Source: Lysobacterales bacterium (GTDB lineage Bacteria > Pseudomonadota > Gammaproteobacteria > Xanthomonadales > SZUA-36). From it: a DNA stretch of 64,000 nucleotides. Positions 9,340-17,912 of this stretch are shown here, piece by piece. The position numbers and the translations under genes were made by a program. Each line of letters begins with the position of its first letter. The stretch's first letter is position 1. The notes beneath the pieces are model-generated. The model worked only from the letters and a program-made list of their open reading frames with translations. It was not told where the DNA came from and searched no databases. The stretch lies in assembly GCA_014238945.1 (NCBI GenBank), contig JABAAB010000051.1:101100-165099 (forward strand), in the 5' to 3' direction.

Positions 9340-9747
9340 ATGCCAGCAATACCGTCCTCAAAGCGGCAAACCCGTTCAAAACGGGAGCCGGCAGTACGGG
9401 CGCGGGCGATGCCCGCAGACACCAATCCCGCTGGGGACATATTTGGTGGCTGGTTGATGTCCCAAATGGATATGGCCGGAGAGATCACGGCACGGCAAAG
9501 GAGTCGAACAAGGGTAGTTACGGTAGCGGTTAATGCGATGACTTTTCACAAACCGGTGCACGTGGGTGACGTAGTCAGTTGTTACACAAGGATCGATCGG
9601 GTTGGCCGCACTTCGATTACGGTCAATATCGAAGCGGTCGCCATGCGACAGGATTCCGGTAAGAATGTACCGGTCACCGAAGGGGTATTCATTTACGTTG
9701 CGGTTGATGAAAGTGGGCTACCAGTGGAGGTTGGCCCATCCGATTGA
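9340..9747 (+). CDS. YciA-like acyl-CoA thioesterase (hotdog fold)
   Basis: 135 residues with the hotdog thioesterase signature ADTNPAGDIFGGWLMSQMD, where the Asn and Asp are the active-site positions of the YciA/BACH family, followed by AVNAMTFHKPVHVGD. These enzymes hydrolyse acyl-CoA thioesters to free acid and CoA in the cytoplasm. The stop lies 11 bases before the acetyl-CoA hydrolase-like gene, so both probably form a CoA-ester operon. The 284 bases upstream hold no gene I can support. The N-terminal 22 residues are basic and variable, and a later start is possible. Confidence 0.85.
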   Translation: MPAIPSSKRQTRSKREPAVRARAMPADTNPAGDIFGGWLMSQMDMAGEITARQRSRTRVVTVAVNAMTFHKPVHVGDVVSCYTRIDRVGRTSITVNIEAVAMRQDSGKNVPVTEGVFIYVAVDESGLPVEVGPSD

Positions 9748-9758
9748 ACGGAGACACG

Positions 9759-11636
9759 ATGCAAACACCCTCCACCAGATTTACTGATCCTGAAAAGGTG
9801 GTTGATACCATCGTTGACAGGTTCAATGGCAGAATCGTTGTGGCGCTGCCACTGGGTCTGGGGAAGGCAAATGTGATCGCGAATGCTCTTTTTCAGCGGG
9901 CTGCAAAAGACAACACCATATCACTGACCATTCTGTCCGCATTGACACTTGAAACCCCTCGTGGCCGGTCCACGTTACAGAAACGGTTTATTGATCCGCT
10001 GCGCTCAAGATTATTTGAAGGCTATCCCGAACTCGATTACCCGCAGGCTCTGCGGCATGGCCGGTTACCGGCCAATATCAAAGTCCATGAATTCTTTTTG
10101 CTGGCCGGACGATGGCTGGGTGTTCCTGAAAGCCAGCAAAATTTTATCTTGTCGAACTATACCAACGCGGCCCAAACACTGCTCGACCGTGGCGTGAACG
10201 TGGTCGCACAGATGGTGGTACGAAAACAGGATCAAGTAAGTCTGAGCTGCAATGCCGATGTCACTCCGGACTTGCTGAAGGCACGCCGGGCGGGCCGTGC
10301 TGAATTCATGCTGGTGGGCGAAGTAAACCCGGCTTTACCTTATATGACCGGTGATGCCCAGCTTCCTGAGTCCTGTTTTGAGTGCCTGCTTGAAGGACCA
10401 GTCTGCGATTACCCCTTGTATGCACCACCCAAATTACCTGTAACGACTGCTGATTATGCTGCTGGGTTCTGGATCGCTGGCCTTATCCCCGATGGTGGCA
10501 CCCTGCAAATTGGCATTGGCTCGATCGGGGATGCGGTGGCCCGGGCGCTGATCATCAGACATCAGGACAACGCGCGATTCCGCGGGACAATTCGGCGGTT
10601 GTCAGTTCTCAAACCCGAAAACGCGATTCCGAGGCATGAGACGCCATTTGCAAAGGGACTGTTTGGTCTGTCAGAAATGCTGGTGGATTCATTTCTGCCC
10701 TTGATGGACGCCGGGGTGGTCAAACGTGCGGTTGACGGGGCCCTGATCCAGGCTGCGTTTTTCCTGGGACCGACCGCTTTCTACAAAAAGTTACGTCAAA
10801 TGCCAGATCATGATCGTCGGCGAATCCAGATGAAACCGGTGTCCTGGATCAATTCGTTGTACCGGGATGAGGAACTCAAGCGTGAGCAGCGTACCGGGGC
10901 CCGATTTGTCAACAACGCCATGATGGCGACCCTTCTGGGGGCGGTGGTTTCGGATTCGCTCGAGGATGGCCGGGTTGTGAGCGGTGTTGGTGGACAATAT
11001 GATTTCGTTGCGCAGGCATTTGCATTGGAAGATGCACACTCGATTATTGCCCTCAATGCGACCCGCTTGAGTCAGGGCAGGGTCCGTTCCAACATCCTGT
11101 GGTCCTATGGCAACCAGACCATACCGAGGCATCTGCGTGATATTATCGTGACCGAATACGGTATGGCTGATCTGCGAGGCAAGACAGATGCCGAAACCAT
11201 AGCGGCCATGCTCAATGTTACCGACTCACGTTTTCAGAATGAGCTATTAGTACAGGCCAAGGAGGCGGGGAAAATCGATGCTTTCTATACGATTCCGGAA
11301 TGCTTCACCAGCAACACACCGGAAACAATCGCGGAGGCTCTCGGACCGGTACGGAGTGACCATTTTCTGCCTTCTTTCCCATTCGGGACAGATTTCACCC
11401 AGACAGAGCAGCAGTTGCTACCCGCCCTGGCACTGATGCAGGACGGGGTATCGTCCATCGGCAGGCTGGGGCTTGTATTCCGGGGGGCGAGGATACCGCA
11501 TGGAGCGTTCAGCGCTTGTCTTGAACGATTGGGTTTACTCCATCCAGGGTCACTGGCAGAAAGAGTGTATCGATTGCTGGTACTCGGAGCACTGGATCAA
11601 ACGACCCGACGAAAGCAAAGTCGTTACCAGGATTGA
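9759..11636 (+). CDS. Acetyl-CoA hydrolase/CoA-transferase family protein
   Basis: About 625 residues from ATG 9759, which has GGAG close upstream (aacggagacacg). A TTG at 9744 in the same frame overlaps the thioesterase stop and is less likely. The sequence shows the CoA-transferase family I layout: LPLGLGKANVIANAL at the N-terminus, IPDGGTLQIGIGSIGDAV in the middle, and SGVGGQYDFVAQA and ILWSYGNQTIPRHLRDIIVTEYGMADLRGKT in the C-terminal domain, as in acetyl-CoA hydrolases and 4-hydroxybutyrate CoA-transferases. It is longer than the usual 430-500 residues, with an insert of about 90 residues before the GGQ motif. The substrate is unknown. Confidence 0.8.
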   Translation: MQTPSTRFTDPEKVVDTIVDRFNGRIVVALPLGLGKANVIANALFQRAAKDNTISLTILSALTLETPRGRSTLQKRFIDPLRSRLFEGYPELDYPQALRHGRLPANIKVHEFFLLAGRWLGVPESQQNFILSNYTNAAQTLLDRGVNVVAQMVVRKQDQVSLSCNADVTPDLLKARRAGRAEFMLVGEVNPALPYMTGDAQLPESCFECLLEGPVCDYPLYAPPKLPVTTADYAAGFWIAGLIPDGGTLQIGIGSIGDAVARALIIRHQDNARFRGTIRRLSVLKPENAIPRHETPFAKGLFGLSEMLVDSFLPLMDAGVVKRAVDGALIQAAFFLGPTAFYKKLRQMPDHDRRRIQMKPVSWINSLYRDEELKREQRTGARFVNNAMMATLLGAVVSDSLEDGRVVSGVGGQYDFVAQAFALEDAHSIIALNATRLSQGRVRSNILWSYGNQTIPRHLRDIIVTEYGMADLRGKTDAETIAAMLNVTDSRFQNELLVQAKEAGKIDAFYTIPECFTSNTPETIAEALGPVRSDHFLPSFPFGTDFTQTEQQLLPALALMQDGVSSIGRLGLVFRGARIPHGAFSACLERLGLLHPGSLAERVYRLLVLGALDQTTRRKQSRYQD

Positions 11637-11646
11637 AGGCAGATTG

Positions 11647-12345
11647 ATGATTTCTTTTATCGTCCCGGCCTACAACGAGGAAAAGGAGTTGTCAGCCACG
11701 CTCGCAGCCATTCACGAATCGGGCAGGGCGGTCGGGGAGGAGTATGAAATCATTGTCGCCGACGACGCGTCCACCGACAACACGGCTCTGATAGCCAGAG
11801 AAAACAATGCCCGGGTCGAGCCGGTCAATCAACGCAATATTGGCGCCACCCGAAATGCGGGGGCAGCTGCAGCTGTTGGTGATGTTTACATATTTGTAGA
11901 CGCAGATACACGGGTCAATCCGGCTCTTGTCACCTCTACGCTACACGCCGTGGCCGAAGGTGCGGTGGGTGGTGGAGCACGGGTCAGCCTGGATGATCCC
12001 AAACCCCTTGCGGGCAGGATCCTGACGCCATTGATAGTGTGGATGTACCTGGCCACCGGTTGGGCAGCCGGTTGTTATATGTTTTGCCGGCGAGAAGCAT
12101 TTGAACGTAGTGGTGGTTTTGATGAAACACTATTTGGTGCCGAAGAGATCTACTTCAGTAAAGCGCTGAAGAAACAGGGTTCCTTTGTCATCCTGCGGGA
12201 AAGTGTCGTTACCTCGAGCAGGAAGTTGCGTATGTACTCGGCCAGGGAGTTATTGGGTTCTTTATTCGGTATATTGCTGCAAGGGACCCGGGCACTGAAG
12301 AAACGCGGAAAAATGTCCCTGTGGTATGACGGCAGAAGGGAATGA
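11647..12345 (+). CDS. Family 2 glycosyltransferase
   Basis: 232 residues beginning MISFIVPAYNEEKELSATL, the nucleotide-binding opening of GT2 enzymes, with IIVADDASTDNT and the metal-binding DADTR. A helical segment (LIVWMYLATGWAAGCYMF) near residue 135 may touch the membrane. The frame extends upstream inside the preceding gene, but homology begins at this ATG, which follows a GAAGG site and lies 10 bases after the upstream stop. GT2 enzymes transfer sugars from nucleotide sugars to lipids, proteins or polysaccharides. The acceptor cannot be predicted here. Confidence 0.85.
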   Translation: MISFIVPAYNEEKELSATLAAIHESGRAVGEEYEIIVADDASTDNTALIARENNARVEPVNQRNIGATRNAGAAAAVGDVYIFVDADTRVNPALVTSTLHAVAEGAVGGGARVSLDDPKPLAGRILTPLIVWMYLATGWAAGCYMFCRREAFERSGGFDETLFGAEEIYFSKALKKQGSFVILRESVVTSSRKLRMYSARELLGSLFGILLQGTRALKKRGKMSLWYDGRRE

Positions 12346-12478
12346 CACTGGCCAGGCGTTTGGCGCTCGCCGTTAATTGCTATGATCCAGTCCATTGAGG
12401 CAGAATCACCGGGGGGATGACGTAGTCAATTTTTAAAGGGTCGCTCAGGCTGACCAGGGAGTTCAGGAGATCTTGGAT

Positions 12479-12853
12479 ATGAGAACTATATTTAGAATCA
12501 TGACGCTGGTGTTTATATTGGCAGTAATACAGTCCTGTGGTAAGAGCGAACATCATCAAAGTGATGCAGCAGCACACGCTGAAAGCGCAGTTGAACACGT
12601 CAAAAAGGCCGCCTCCGAAGTAGCGGCAGCCACCGAATCAGTTGCAGATGAGGCTATCGAAGCGGTTGAGAACGCGGCAGATGCGGTGGAGGATGCCGCC
12701 GAGTCTGCGGGAGAAATCGTGAGTGATGCTGCTGAAGCCACCGGTGAGATGGTCGTTGATGTCGCAGATGCTGCAAGTGAGTTGGCTGGTGACGCCGTAG
12801 AGGCAGCGACACAAGCAGTTGACAAGGCCGTCGGGGATGACGAAGGATCCTGA
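12479..12853 (+). CDS. Alanine-rich predicted lipoprotein
   Basis: 124 residues. A signal segment (MRTIFRIMTLVFILAVIQSC) ends in a lipobox-like VIQSC, so Cys is the likely lipidated residue. The mature part is almost entirely Ala, Glu, Asp and Val with a heptad-like A-x-x-A-x-E-x-A pattern (for example AADAVEDAAESAGEIVSDAA), predicting one long amphipathic helix or coiled coil. ATG 12479 lies 9 bases after AGGAG. A TTG at 12473 is too close to that site. The composition recalls LEA-like or apolipoprotein-like periplasmic helices and low-complexity lipoproteins. I cannot name a family. Confidence 0.7.
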   Translation: MRTIFRIMTLVFILAVIQSCGKSEHHQSDAAAHAESAVEHVKKAASEVAAATESVADEAIEAVENAADAVEDAAESAGEIVSDAAEATGEMVVDVADAASELAGDAVEAATQAVDKAVGDDEGS

Positions 12854-13084
12854 TCCTGCAAGTGGCAGCACCCGGCAGCTGACCATTGACCGATCATATT
12901 GGCAGACCGGTGGTAAATGCCTCGATACCAACCGGGGTGGTTGGAAAACAATGTATTACCTGGTTTTCGGATCAATCATGGCCAGCAATGCAACATTTGG
13001 GAACGCCACCCGGGCGGCAGGATTATCTGTCGTATCGAAAAGCGCGGGCGTTTTTCACCACCGACCGGGAATTTCTTATACCGT

Positions 13085-13915
13085 CTACTCTGTCACCCTG
13101 AATTTCTTTGCCGCCCGGTTGCTGAGGATCCTTTCAAGCCAGGGAAGGTAACGGCTGGCAAAGACAATAAACTTGTAGGTCAGGCCGGGCACCAGCACCG
13201 CTTTTGGTCGGTCACGTGACAGATTTTCCAGGGTGGTGCGCACCACATCCCGGGCATCGAGCCACATATGGGAGGGCAGTTTGCTTACCATGTCACGTGT
13301 ACCATTAACATCGTGAAACTCCGTGTAGGTAAAGCCCGGACACAGTGCACACACGTTTACACCATGAGCAGTATTTTCCAGTGCCAGACACTCGCTGAAC
13401 TGGATCAGAAAAGATTTACAGGGACCATATAAAGTGTGGCCACCGGTAGCCGAGATCAGACCCGCGACCGATGCGACGTTGACGATAAAACCACGACCAC
13501 GTTGCTGCATACCCGGCAACAGTTTCCGGGTGAGTTCGCATACTGCCGTCAACATGACCTGGAGGAAGTCGGCGTGTTGCCGCCAGTCGGGAATATGAAA
13601 GTTTCCGGGTATTCCGTAGCCGGCATTGTTGACCAGGTACTCTATGTCGATCAATTCTGCTTCAAGCTGTTTCACAATCAACTCGCATGCATCCGGGCGC
13701 GACAGATCCATCGTGATCACCTTGCATTCGGTCCCGTGTTCGGTGTTCAGCTGATCAGCAAGTATCTGCAATTCAGCCTGCCGTCGAGCGACCAATACCA
13801 ATCGATAACCCTGCGCGGCCAGTTGACGGCAGAATTCCCGACCAATACCCGCCGAAGCACCGGTGACCAGAGCCCATGGCCTGGTCACCTGTACAGAAAT
13901 TGAGTTATCACTCAT
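13085..13915 (-). CDS. Short-chain dehydrogenase/reductase
   Basis: 276 residues from ATG 13915, or 282 from ATG 13933. I prefer 13915 because AGGT lies 8 bases upstream, but both are possible. It shows the classical SDR marks: cofactor loop TGASAGIG near the N-terminus, ARRQ after beta-2 (suggesting NADP(H)), NNAGYG, the catalytic Ser in NVASVAG and the catalytic YGPCK. The C-terminal ending KFIVFASRYLPWLERILS is hydrophobic and may sit on the membrane, as in YbbO/DltE-like SDRs. The substrate is unknown. It is divergent from nnrU. Confidence 0.85.
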   Translation of the reverse strand: MSDNSISVQVTRPWALVTGASAGIGREFCRQLAAQGYRLVLVARRQAELQILADQLNTEHGTECKVITMDLSRPDACELIVKQLEAELIDIEYLVNNAGYGIPGNFHIPDWRQHADFLQVMLTAVCELTRKLLPGMQQRGRGFIVNVASVAGLISATGGHTLYGPCKSFLIQFSECLALENTAHGVNVCALCPGFTYTEFHDVNGTRDMVSKLPSHMWLDARDVVRTTLENLSRDRPKAVLVPGLTYKFIVFASRYLPWLERILSNRAAKKFRVTE

Positions 13916-14008
13916 GAATCTGACCTGTGTCATTTGCAGTTTCTAGTATGCTACTACAATAGGGAATTGAGATGTATGCAACTACGTGGACACCAGGAGG
14001 ATAAAGCC

Positions 14009-14572
14009 ATGACACGACTTGGAATGGGTGTATTGATTTGGAGCGTTGTTCATTTCCTGCCTTCTCTGATACCAGACCTGAAGAAGAACCTGGTCAATCG
14101 TTTGGGTGATTATGGCTACAAGGGCGTATTCACCCTGTTGATGGTGGCAGCCCTTTACTTGATCATTTCAGGCTGGAAAGTAGCCATTCCGCAGCAACTT
14201 TATAGTCCGCCGGACTGGGGACTGCAGTTCGCCTTTGTGCTGGTTCTCGCTGGCTTTGTCCTGTTCCTGGCACCTTATCCGCCCAACAATTTTAAACGGG
14301 TGATGCGCCATCCCCAGTTAGTTGGCATGGCTTGCTGGGGTATCGGACACCTGGCTTATAATGGTGACATGCGTTCTGTCGTGCTGTTTGGTGGTTTGGC
14401 AACGTGGGCCGTTATCCAGATGTTCCTGCTCAATCGGCGTGATCCAACCTGGGTCCAACCCAATAACGTACCGTTAAACCGGGACCTGGGCCTGGTCTTG
14501 TTTGCCACGCTGGTCTACATGACATTCTTGTATACACACCATCTTCTGTTTGCCGGAACACCCCTGACCTGA
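14009..14572 (+). CDS. NnrU-family membrane protein
   Basis: 187 residues with about five transmembrane helices. The opening MGVLIWSVVHFLPSL and the central APYPPNNFKRVMRHPQLVG with CWGIGHLAYNGD are characteristic of NnrU, a family first linked to nitrite/nitric oxide reduction and related to isoprenylcysteine methyltransferase-like membrane folds. A strong AGGAGG lies 8 bases before ATG 14009, so the 25 upstream in-frame codons are not used. No denitrification genes are near, so involvement in nitrogen oxide metabolism is not supported by context. Confidence 0.85.
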   Translation: MTRLGMGVLIWSVVHFLPSLIPDLKKNLVNRLGDYGYKGVFTLLMVAALYLIISGWKVAIPQQLYSPPDWGLQFAFVLVLAGFVLFLAPYPPNNFKRVMRHPQLVGMACWGIGHLAYNGDMRSVVLFGGLATWAVIQMFLLNRRDPTWVQPNNVPLNRDLGLVLFATLVYMTFLYTHHLLFAGTPLT

Positions 14573-14817
14573 TGCTGATTCCCATGGTGAAACAGGCTGA
14601 CTGAAAATCCAATTTGGATCGGCCGTAGCATTTCCGGGAAAATGTCCTGACCTGTACCAGGTGGTTGGTTCGCGCATACAATGCAATGGATCAGACCATG
14701 GACAGCCCTCCGGGCTTGCGGGAAGTGCATTGCATGGGTATGCTTGCGCGCCGAAGCTCGTTAAGCAATGAGAAGACCGCAGCAACATGAAGGAAGCAAC
14801 GTGAAGGAAACCGTGGT

Positions 14818-15570
14818 GTGAGAAAAATTCTGGTAGCAGGAAATTGGAAAATGCATGGCGACAAAGCCATGATCAACACATTACTTGATGGATTACTGGC
14901 TGGCAGTTCTGCCGATGGTCCCGCAGACCTCGCCGTTTTTCCGCCCTTCGCGTACCTGTCTCTGGCTGAATCCCAGCTCACCGGGAGTCATATTCAGTGG
15001 GGTGGTCAAACATTAAATCCAAATGTAAAAGGTGCCCACACCGGTGAGTGCAGTGGTGGCATGTTAAAGGACATGGGTTGTCACTATGTGCTGGTTGGAC
15101 ATTCCGAGCGACGGTCACTGTATGGTGAATCGGATGATGACGTTGCGCAACGATTCAGGACCGCATTGGCCGCCGGACTGAAACCGGTTTTGTGTGTTGG
15201 CGAGACCTTGAGCGAACGTGAGGATGAGCAGACCGAAGCTGTCGTTGGCCGGCAACTTGACGCCGTCATCGATGTGACCGGAATTGATGCTTTCTCCAAC
15301 GCGGTAATTGCCTATGAGCCGGTATGGGCGATCGGTACCGGGTTGACAGCCTCCCCTGACCAGGCTCAATCCGTGCACGCATTTATACGTGACAAGATTA
15401 TAGCTCTCAATGGTATAATAGGCGGTCAAATACGTATTCTTTATGGCGGCAGTGTAAAAGGTTCAAACGCCGCTGAATTGTTTGCCCAGAGTGATATCGA
15501 TGGCGGACTGATCGGAGGGGCTTCACTGACAGTCGAAGATTTCCTCGCAATCTATAGCGCCGTTGGTTAA
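14818..15570 (+). CDS. tpiA: Triosephosphate isomerase
   Basis: 250 residues, the normal length, interconverting dihydroxyacetone phosphate and glyceraldehyde 3-phosphate in glycolysis and gluconeogenesis. Active-site Lys is in AGNWKMHG, His in LVGHSERR, Glu in IAYEPVWAIGTG, and the phosphate-gripping loop and GGSVKGSNA follow. The start is GTG with GAAGGAA upstream. The 245 bases before it hold no recognisable gene. secG follows 26 bases later, the usual gammaproteobacterial pairing. Confidence 0.97.
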   Translation: MRKILVAGNWKMHGDKAMINTLLDGLLAGSSADGPADLAVFPPFAYLSLAESQLTGSHIQWGGQTLNPNVKGAHTGECSGGMLKDMGCHYVLVGHSERRSLYGESDDDVAQRFRTALAAGLKPVLCVGETLSEREDEQTEAVVGRQLDAVIDVTGIDAFSNAVIAYEPVWAIGTGLTASPDQAQSVHAFIRDKIIALNGIIGGQIRILYGGSVKGSNAAELFAQSDIDGGLIGGASLTVEDFLAIYSAVG

Positions 15571-15596
15571 AGGGTGCTCGAAAAAACGGAAGACTT

Positions 15597-16109
15597 ATGC
15601 AGGTTTTAAATATATTTCATGTGCTTATCGCCATCGCGATGATCGCTTTCATTTTGATTCAAAAGGGCGCCGGGGCAACGGCGGGGGCCGCATTTGGTAG
15701 CGGCGCTTCCGGTACCGTGTTCGGATCCAGGGGTGCCAGTTCATTTCTGTCCCGCAGTACCTGGGTACTGGCCACCCTGTTTTGCCTGATCAGCCTGAGT
15801 ATGGCTATCATCGCTTCACGCGCAAGCCTGGCACCCGAAACCGATCTGGGTGTGGTTGCCACCTCACCGGTGATAGAAGAAACCGGCGGGCAGACCGTAC
15901 CGGGTGTGGCTACTGATTTACCCGGGGCTGAATTAACCGGGACTGATTTGCCGGGGGATCTTCCCGTGGGTGGCGAGTCTGTGGACTCACCAGGTCCGAC
16001 CACGATGGAGTCTTCAGCAGCGGAAACTGCCGGCGATTTACCTGTGATTGAAGCTGACGCGGAAACGGGGTCCGCCGATGAGGATTCGACGACAGGTGAC
16101 GATACCTGA
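15597..16109 (+). CDS. secG: Preprotein translocase subunit SecG with long acidic tail
   Basis: The first 85 residues are a standard SecG: helix one (IFHVLIAIAMIAFILIQKGAG), the conserved GSGASGTVFGSRG loop and helix two (STWVLATLFCLISLSMAII). SecG assists SecYEA in moving proteins across the inner membrane. The remaining 80 or so residues are an acidic Pro/Thr/Gly-rich tail (for example TDLPGDLPVGGESVDSPGPT), making the protein 170 residues where many SecG proteins have 110-130. tRNA-Leu starts 15 bases after the stop. Confidence 0.95.
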   Translation: MQVLNIFHVLIAIAMIAFILIQKGAGATAGAAFGSGASGTVFGSRGASSFLSRSTWVLATLFCLISLSMAIIASRASLAPETDLGVVATSPVIEETGGQTVPGVATDLPGAELTGTDLPGDLPVGGESVDSPGPTTMESSAAETAGDLPVIEADAETGSADEDSTTGDDT

Positions 16110-16124
16110 GTCGCAGACAGAATT

Positions 16125-16209
16125 GCCCAAGTGGTGGAATTGGTAGACACGCTATCTTGAGGGGGTAGTGGCGATAGCCGTGCCGGTTCGAGTCCGGCCT
16201 TGGGCACCA
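16125..16209 (+). tRNA. tRNA-Leu(GAG)
   Basis: An 85-nt type II tRNA with acceptor GCCCAAG pairing with CTTGGGC, discriminator A and encoded CCA. The anticodon arm is CTATC-TTGAGGG-GGTAG, giving anticodon GAG. A long variable arm and T arm CCGGT-TCGAGTC-CGG follow. It lies 15 bases after secG and 44 bases before nuoA with no terminator between them, so it is probably cut from a longer transcript. Confidence 0.97.
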
Positions 16210-16253
16210 ATTGAACAAGGGTGGTGAAACCTCCCGGGAATTGAGAACGGAGT

Positions 16254-16610
16254 ATGCTTGCACAATACCTGCCAATTCTGATATTTCTTTGTATCTCTAC
16301 GATAATCGGCGTGGCGCTTGTGGTCATAGGCGGTTTGCTTGGTCCAAACCGGCCCGACGCCGAAAAACTGTCACCCTACGAGTGCGGCTTCGAGGCTTTT
16401 GAAGACTCTCGAACCCGGTTTGATGTGCGCTACTACCTGGTGGCGATACTGTTTATTATTTTCGACCTTGAGATTGCATTTTTCCTTCCCTGGGCTGTGG
16501 CCCTCGAGACGCTGGGAATGTTTGGAGTGGTCGCGATGCTGGTATTTGTCATCGAACTGGTCATTGGTTATTTCGTGGTATGGAAGAGAGGGGCACTTGA
16601 ATGGGAATAA
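16254..16610 (+). CDS. nuoA: NADH-quinone oxidoreductase subunit A
   Basis: 118 residues with three transmembrane helices and the family loop [20 protein letters not shown], containing the conserved Cys-Gly-Phe-Glu stretch near the quinone-site loop of complex I. It starts the 14-gene nuo operon directly after tRNA-Leu. Its last 10 bases overlap nuoB, suggesting translational coupling. Confidence 0.97.
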   Translation: MLAQYLPILIFLCISTIIGVALVVIGGLLGPNRPDAEKLSPYECGFEAFEDSRTRFDVRYYLVAILFIIFDLEIAFFLPWAVALETLGMFGVVAMLVFVIELVIGYFVVWKRGALEWE

Positions 16611-17143
16611 TGTATCCGGACCGGGCGGTTGAACTGGGTGCCGTTGATGACATCCTCAGGCCGAATGCCGATTCCAATCCCCTGTTGGACAGTGGTTTTG
16701 TAACCACCTCTCTGGACGCATTGATCAACTGGGCACGTACCGGATCCATGTGGCCGGTATCCTTTGGGCTGGCCTGTTGTGCCGTCGAGATGATGCAGGC
16801 CGGAGCTGCTCGTTATGACCTTGACCGTTTTGGCGTGATATTTCGGCCCAGTCCAAGACAGTCAGATGTGATGATCGTGGCCGGCACACTGGTTAACAAA
16901 ATGGCTCCTGCGTTGCGCAAGGTTTTTGACCAGATGGCCGAACCGAGGTGGGTAATATCCATGGGTTCATGTGCCAATGGCGGTGGTTACTACCATTACT
17001 CTTATTCAGTTACACGCGGTTGCGACCGGATTGTTCCCGTTGATGTCTATGTGCCCGGTTGTCCTCCTACTGCGGAAGCCCTGATCTACGGCATTTTTCA
17101 ACTGCAGAAAAAAATCCGCAGAACCAACACGATTGCGCGGTGA
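16601..17143 (+). CDS. nuoB: NADH-quinone oxidoreductase subunit B
   Basis: 180 residues carrying the four Cys ligands of cluster N2: the tandem pair in [10 protein letters not shown], one in MGSCANGGG and one in [12 protein letters not shown]2 hands electrons to ubiquinone at the junction of the peripheral and membrane arms. The start overlaps nuoA by 10 bases and the stop is 4 bases before the nuoC ATG. Confidence 0.97.
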   Translation: MGIMYPDRAVELGAVDDILRPNADSNPLLDSGFVTTSLDALINWARTGSMWPVSFGLACCAVEMMQAGAARYDLDRFGVIFRPSPRQSDVMIVAGTLVNKMAPALRKVFDQMAEPRWVISMGSCANGGGYYHYSYSVTRGCDRIVPVDVYVPGCPPTAEALIYGIFQLQKKIRRTNTIAR

Positions 17144-17147
17144 CTTA

Positions 17148-17912
17148 ATGTTGACCGGGTCCAACACGTTGGTAGACAGGCTGATTGAATGTTTTGGCCA
17201 ACGTTATCAGGTTGCAAAGTCGCGAAATGGACAGATCACCCTTCATGTCCCGGTCAGTCAATGGCTGGAAGTGGCATCAACACTCCGTGAGGATGATCGT
17301 TTTGCATTCAGCCAGCTTACCGATCTTTGCGGTGTTGACTATCTTGGTTACGGTGAGCAGGAATGGGAAACAGAAAGCGCCACCCAGGAAGGTTTTAGTC
17401 GCGCCGTTGAAGGACTCGGTCCGGGACGATTTGACTGGCAGAATCGCCCTGCTGACGATCTCACCGAGACCGGTGGTGATAGCGAAAGGTTTTCCGTGGT
17501 CGTACACCTGTTGTCCACGACGCTGAACCAACGTTTGCGAATGAAAACCTTTGCCGAAGATGAAGGCATGCCGATCGTGCCTTCGCTGGTCGATGTGTGG
17601 AACTCTGCCAACTGGTATGAACGCGAAGCATTTGACCTGTTCGGTATTATTTTTGAAGGTCATCCCGATCTACGGCGTCTTCTGACAGATTATGGCTTCT
17701 GTGGTCATCCTTTCCGCAAGGATTTCCCGTTAATCGGTAATGTCACGGTCCGCTATGATGAGGAAAAAGGCCGGGTGATCTATGAGCCGGTTGAGATTGA
17801 GCCACGTGTACTGGTGCCCCGGGTTATCCGTGATGACTCGCGTTACAAGACAGATGAAATAGACCAGGCCGCTGACCAGGCTGCTGATTCCCTGGCACCT
17901 GGAGCTGAATGA
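17148..17912 (+). CDS. nuoC: NADH-quinone oxidoreductase subunit C (30 kDa)
   Basis: 254 residues. I use ATG 17148, since an in-frame TTG at 17133 lies inside nuoB. The 30-kDa signature is present in [20 protein letters not shown] and [15 protein letters not shown]. NuoC supports NuoD in the peripheral arm. It is a separate gene, not fused to nuoD as in Escherichia coli. About 35 residues between positions 70 and 110 look like a lineage-specific insert, and the C-terminus adds an acidic Ala-rich tail. Confidence 0.95.
   Translation: MLTGSNTLVDRLIECFGQRYQVAKSRNGQITLHVPVSQWLEVASTLREDDRFAFSQLTDLCGVDYLGYGEQEWETESATQEGFSRAVEGLGPGRFDWQNRPADDLTETGGDSERFSVVVHLLSTTLNQRLRMKTFAEDEGMPIVPSLVDVWNSANWYEREAFDLFGIIFEGHPDLRRLLTDYGFCGHPFRKDFPLIGNVTVRYDEEKGRVIYEPVEIEPRVLVPRVIRDDSRYKTDEIDQAADQAADSLAPGAE

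Noticed and set aside
9039..9488. 149-codon minus-strand frame between the YWxD protein and the thioesterase
   Set aside because: Half of it is antisense to the thioesterase and the rest shows no recognisable protein features; likely chance.
15659..16327. 222-codon minus-strand frame over secG and tRNA-Leu
   Set aside because: Mirror of the low-complexity SecG tail and antisense to a tRNA.
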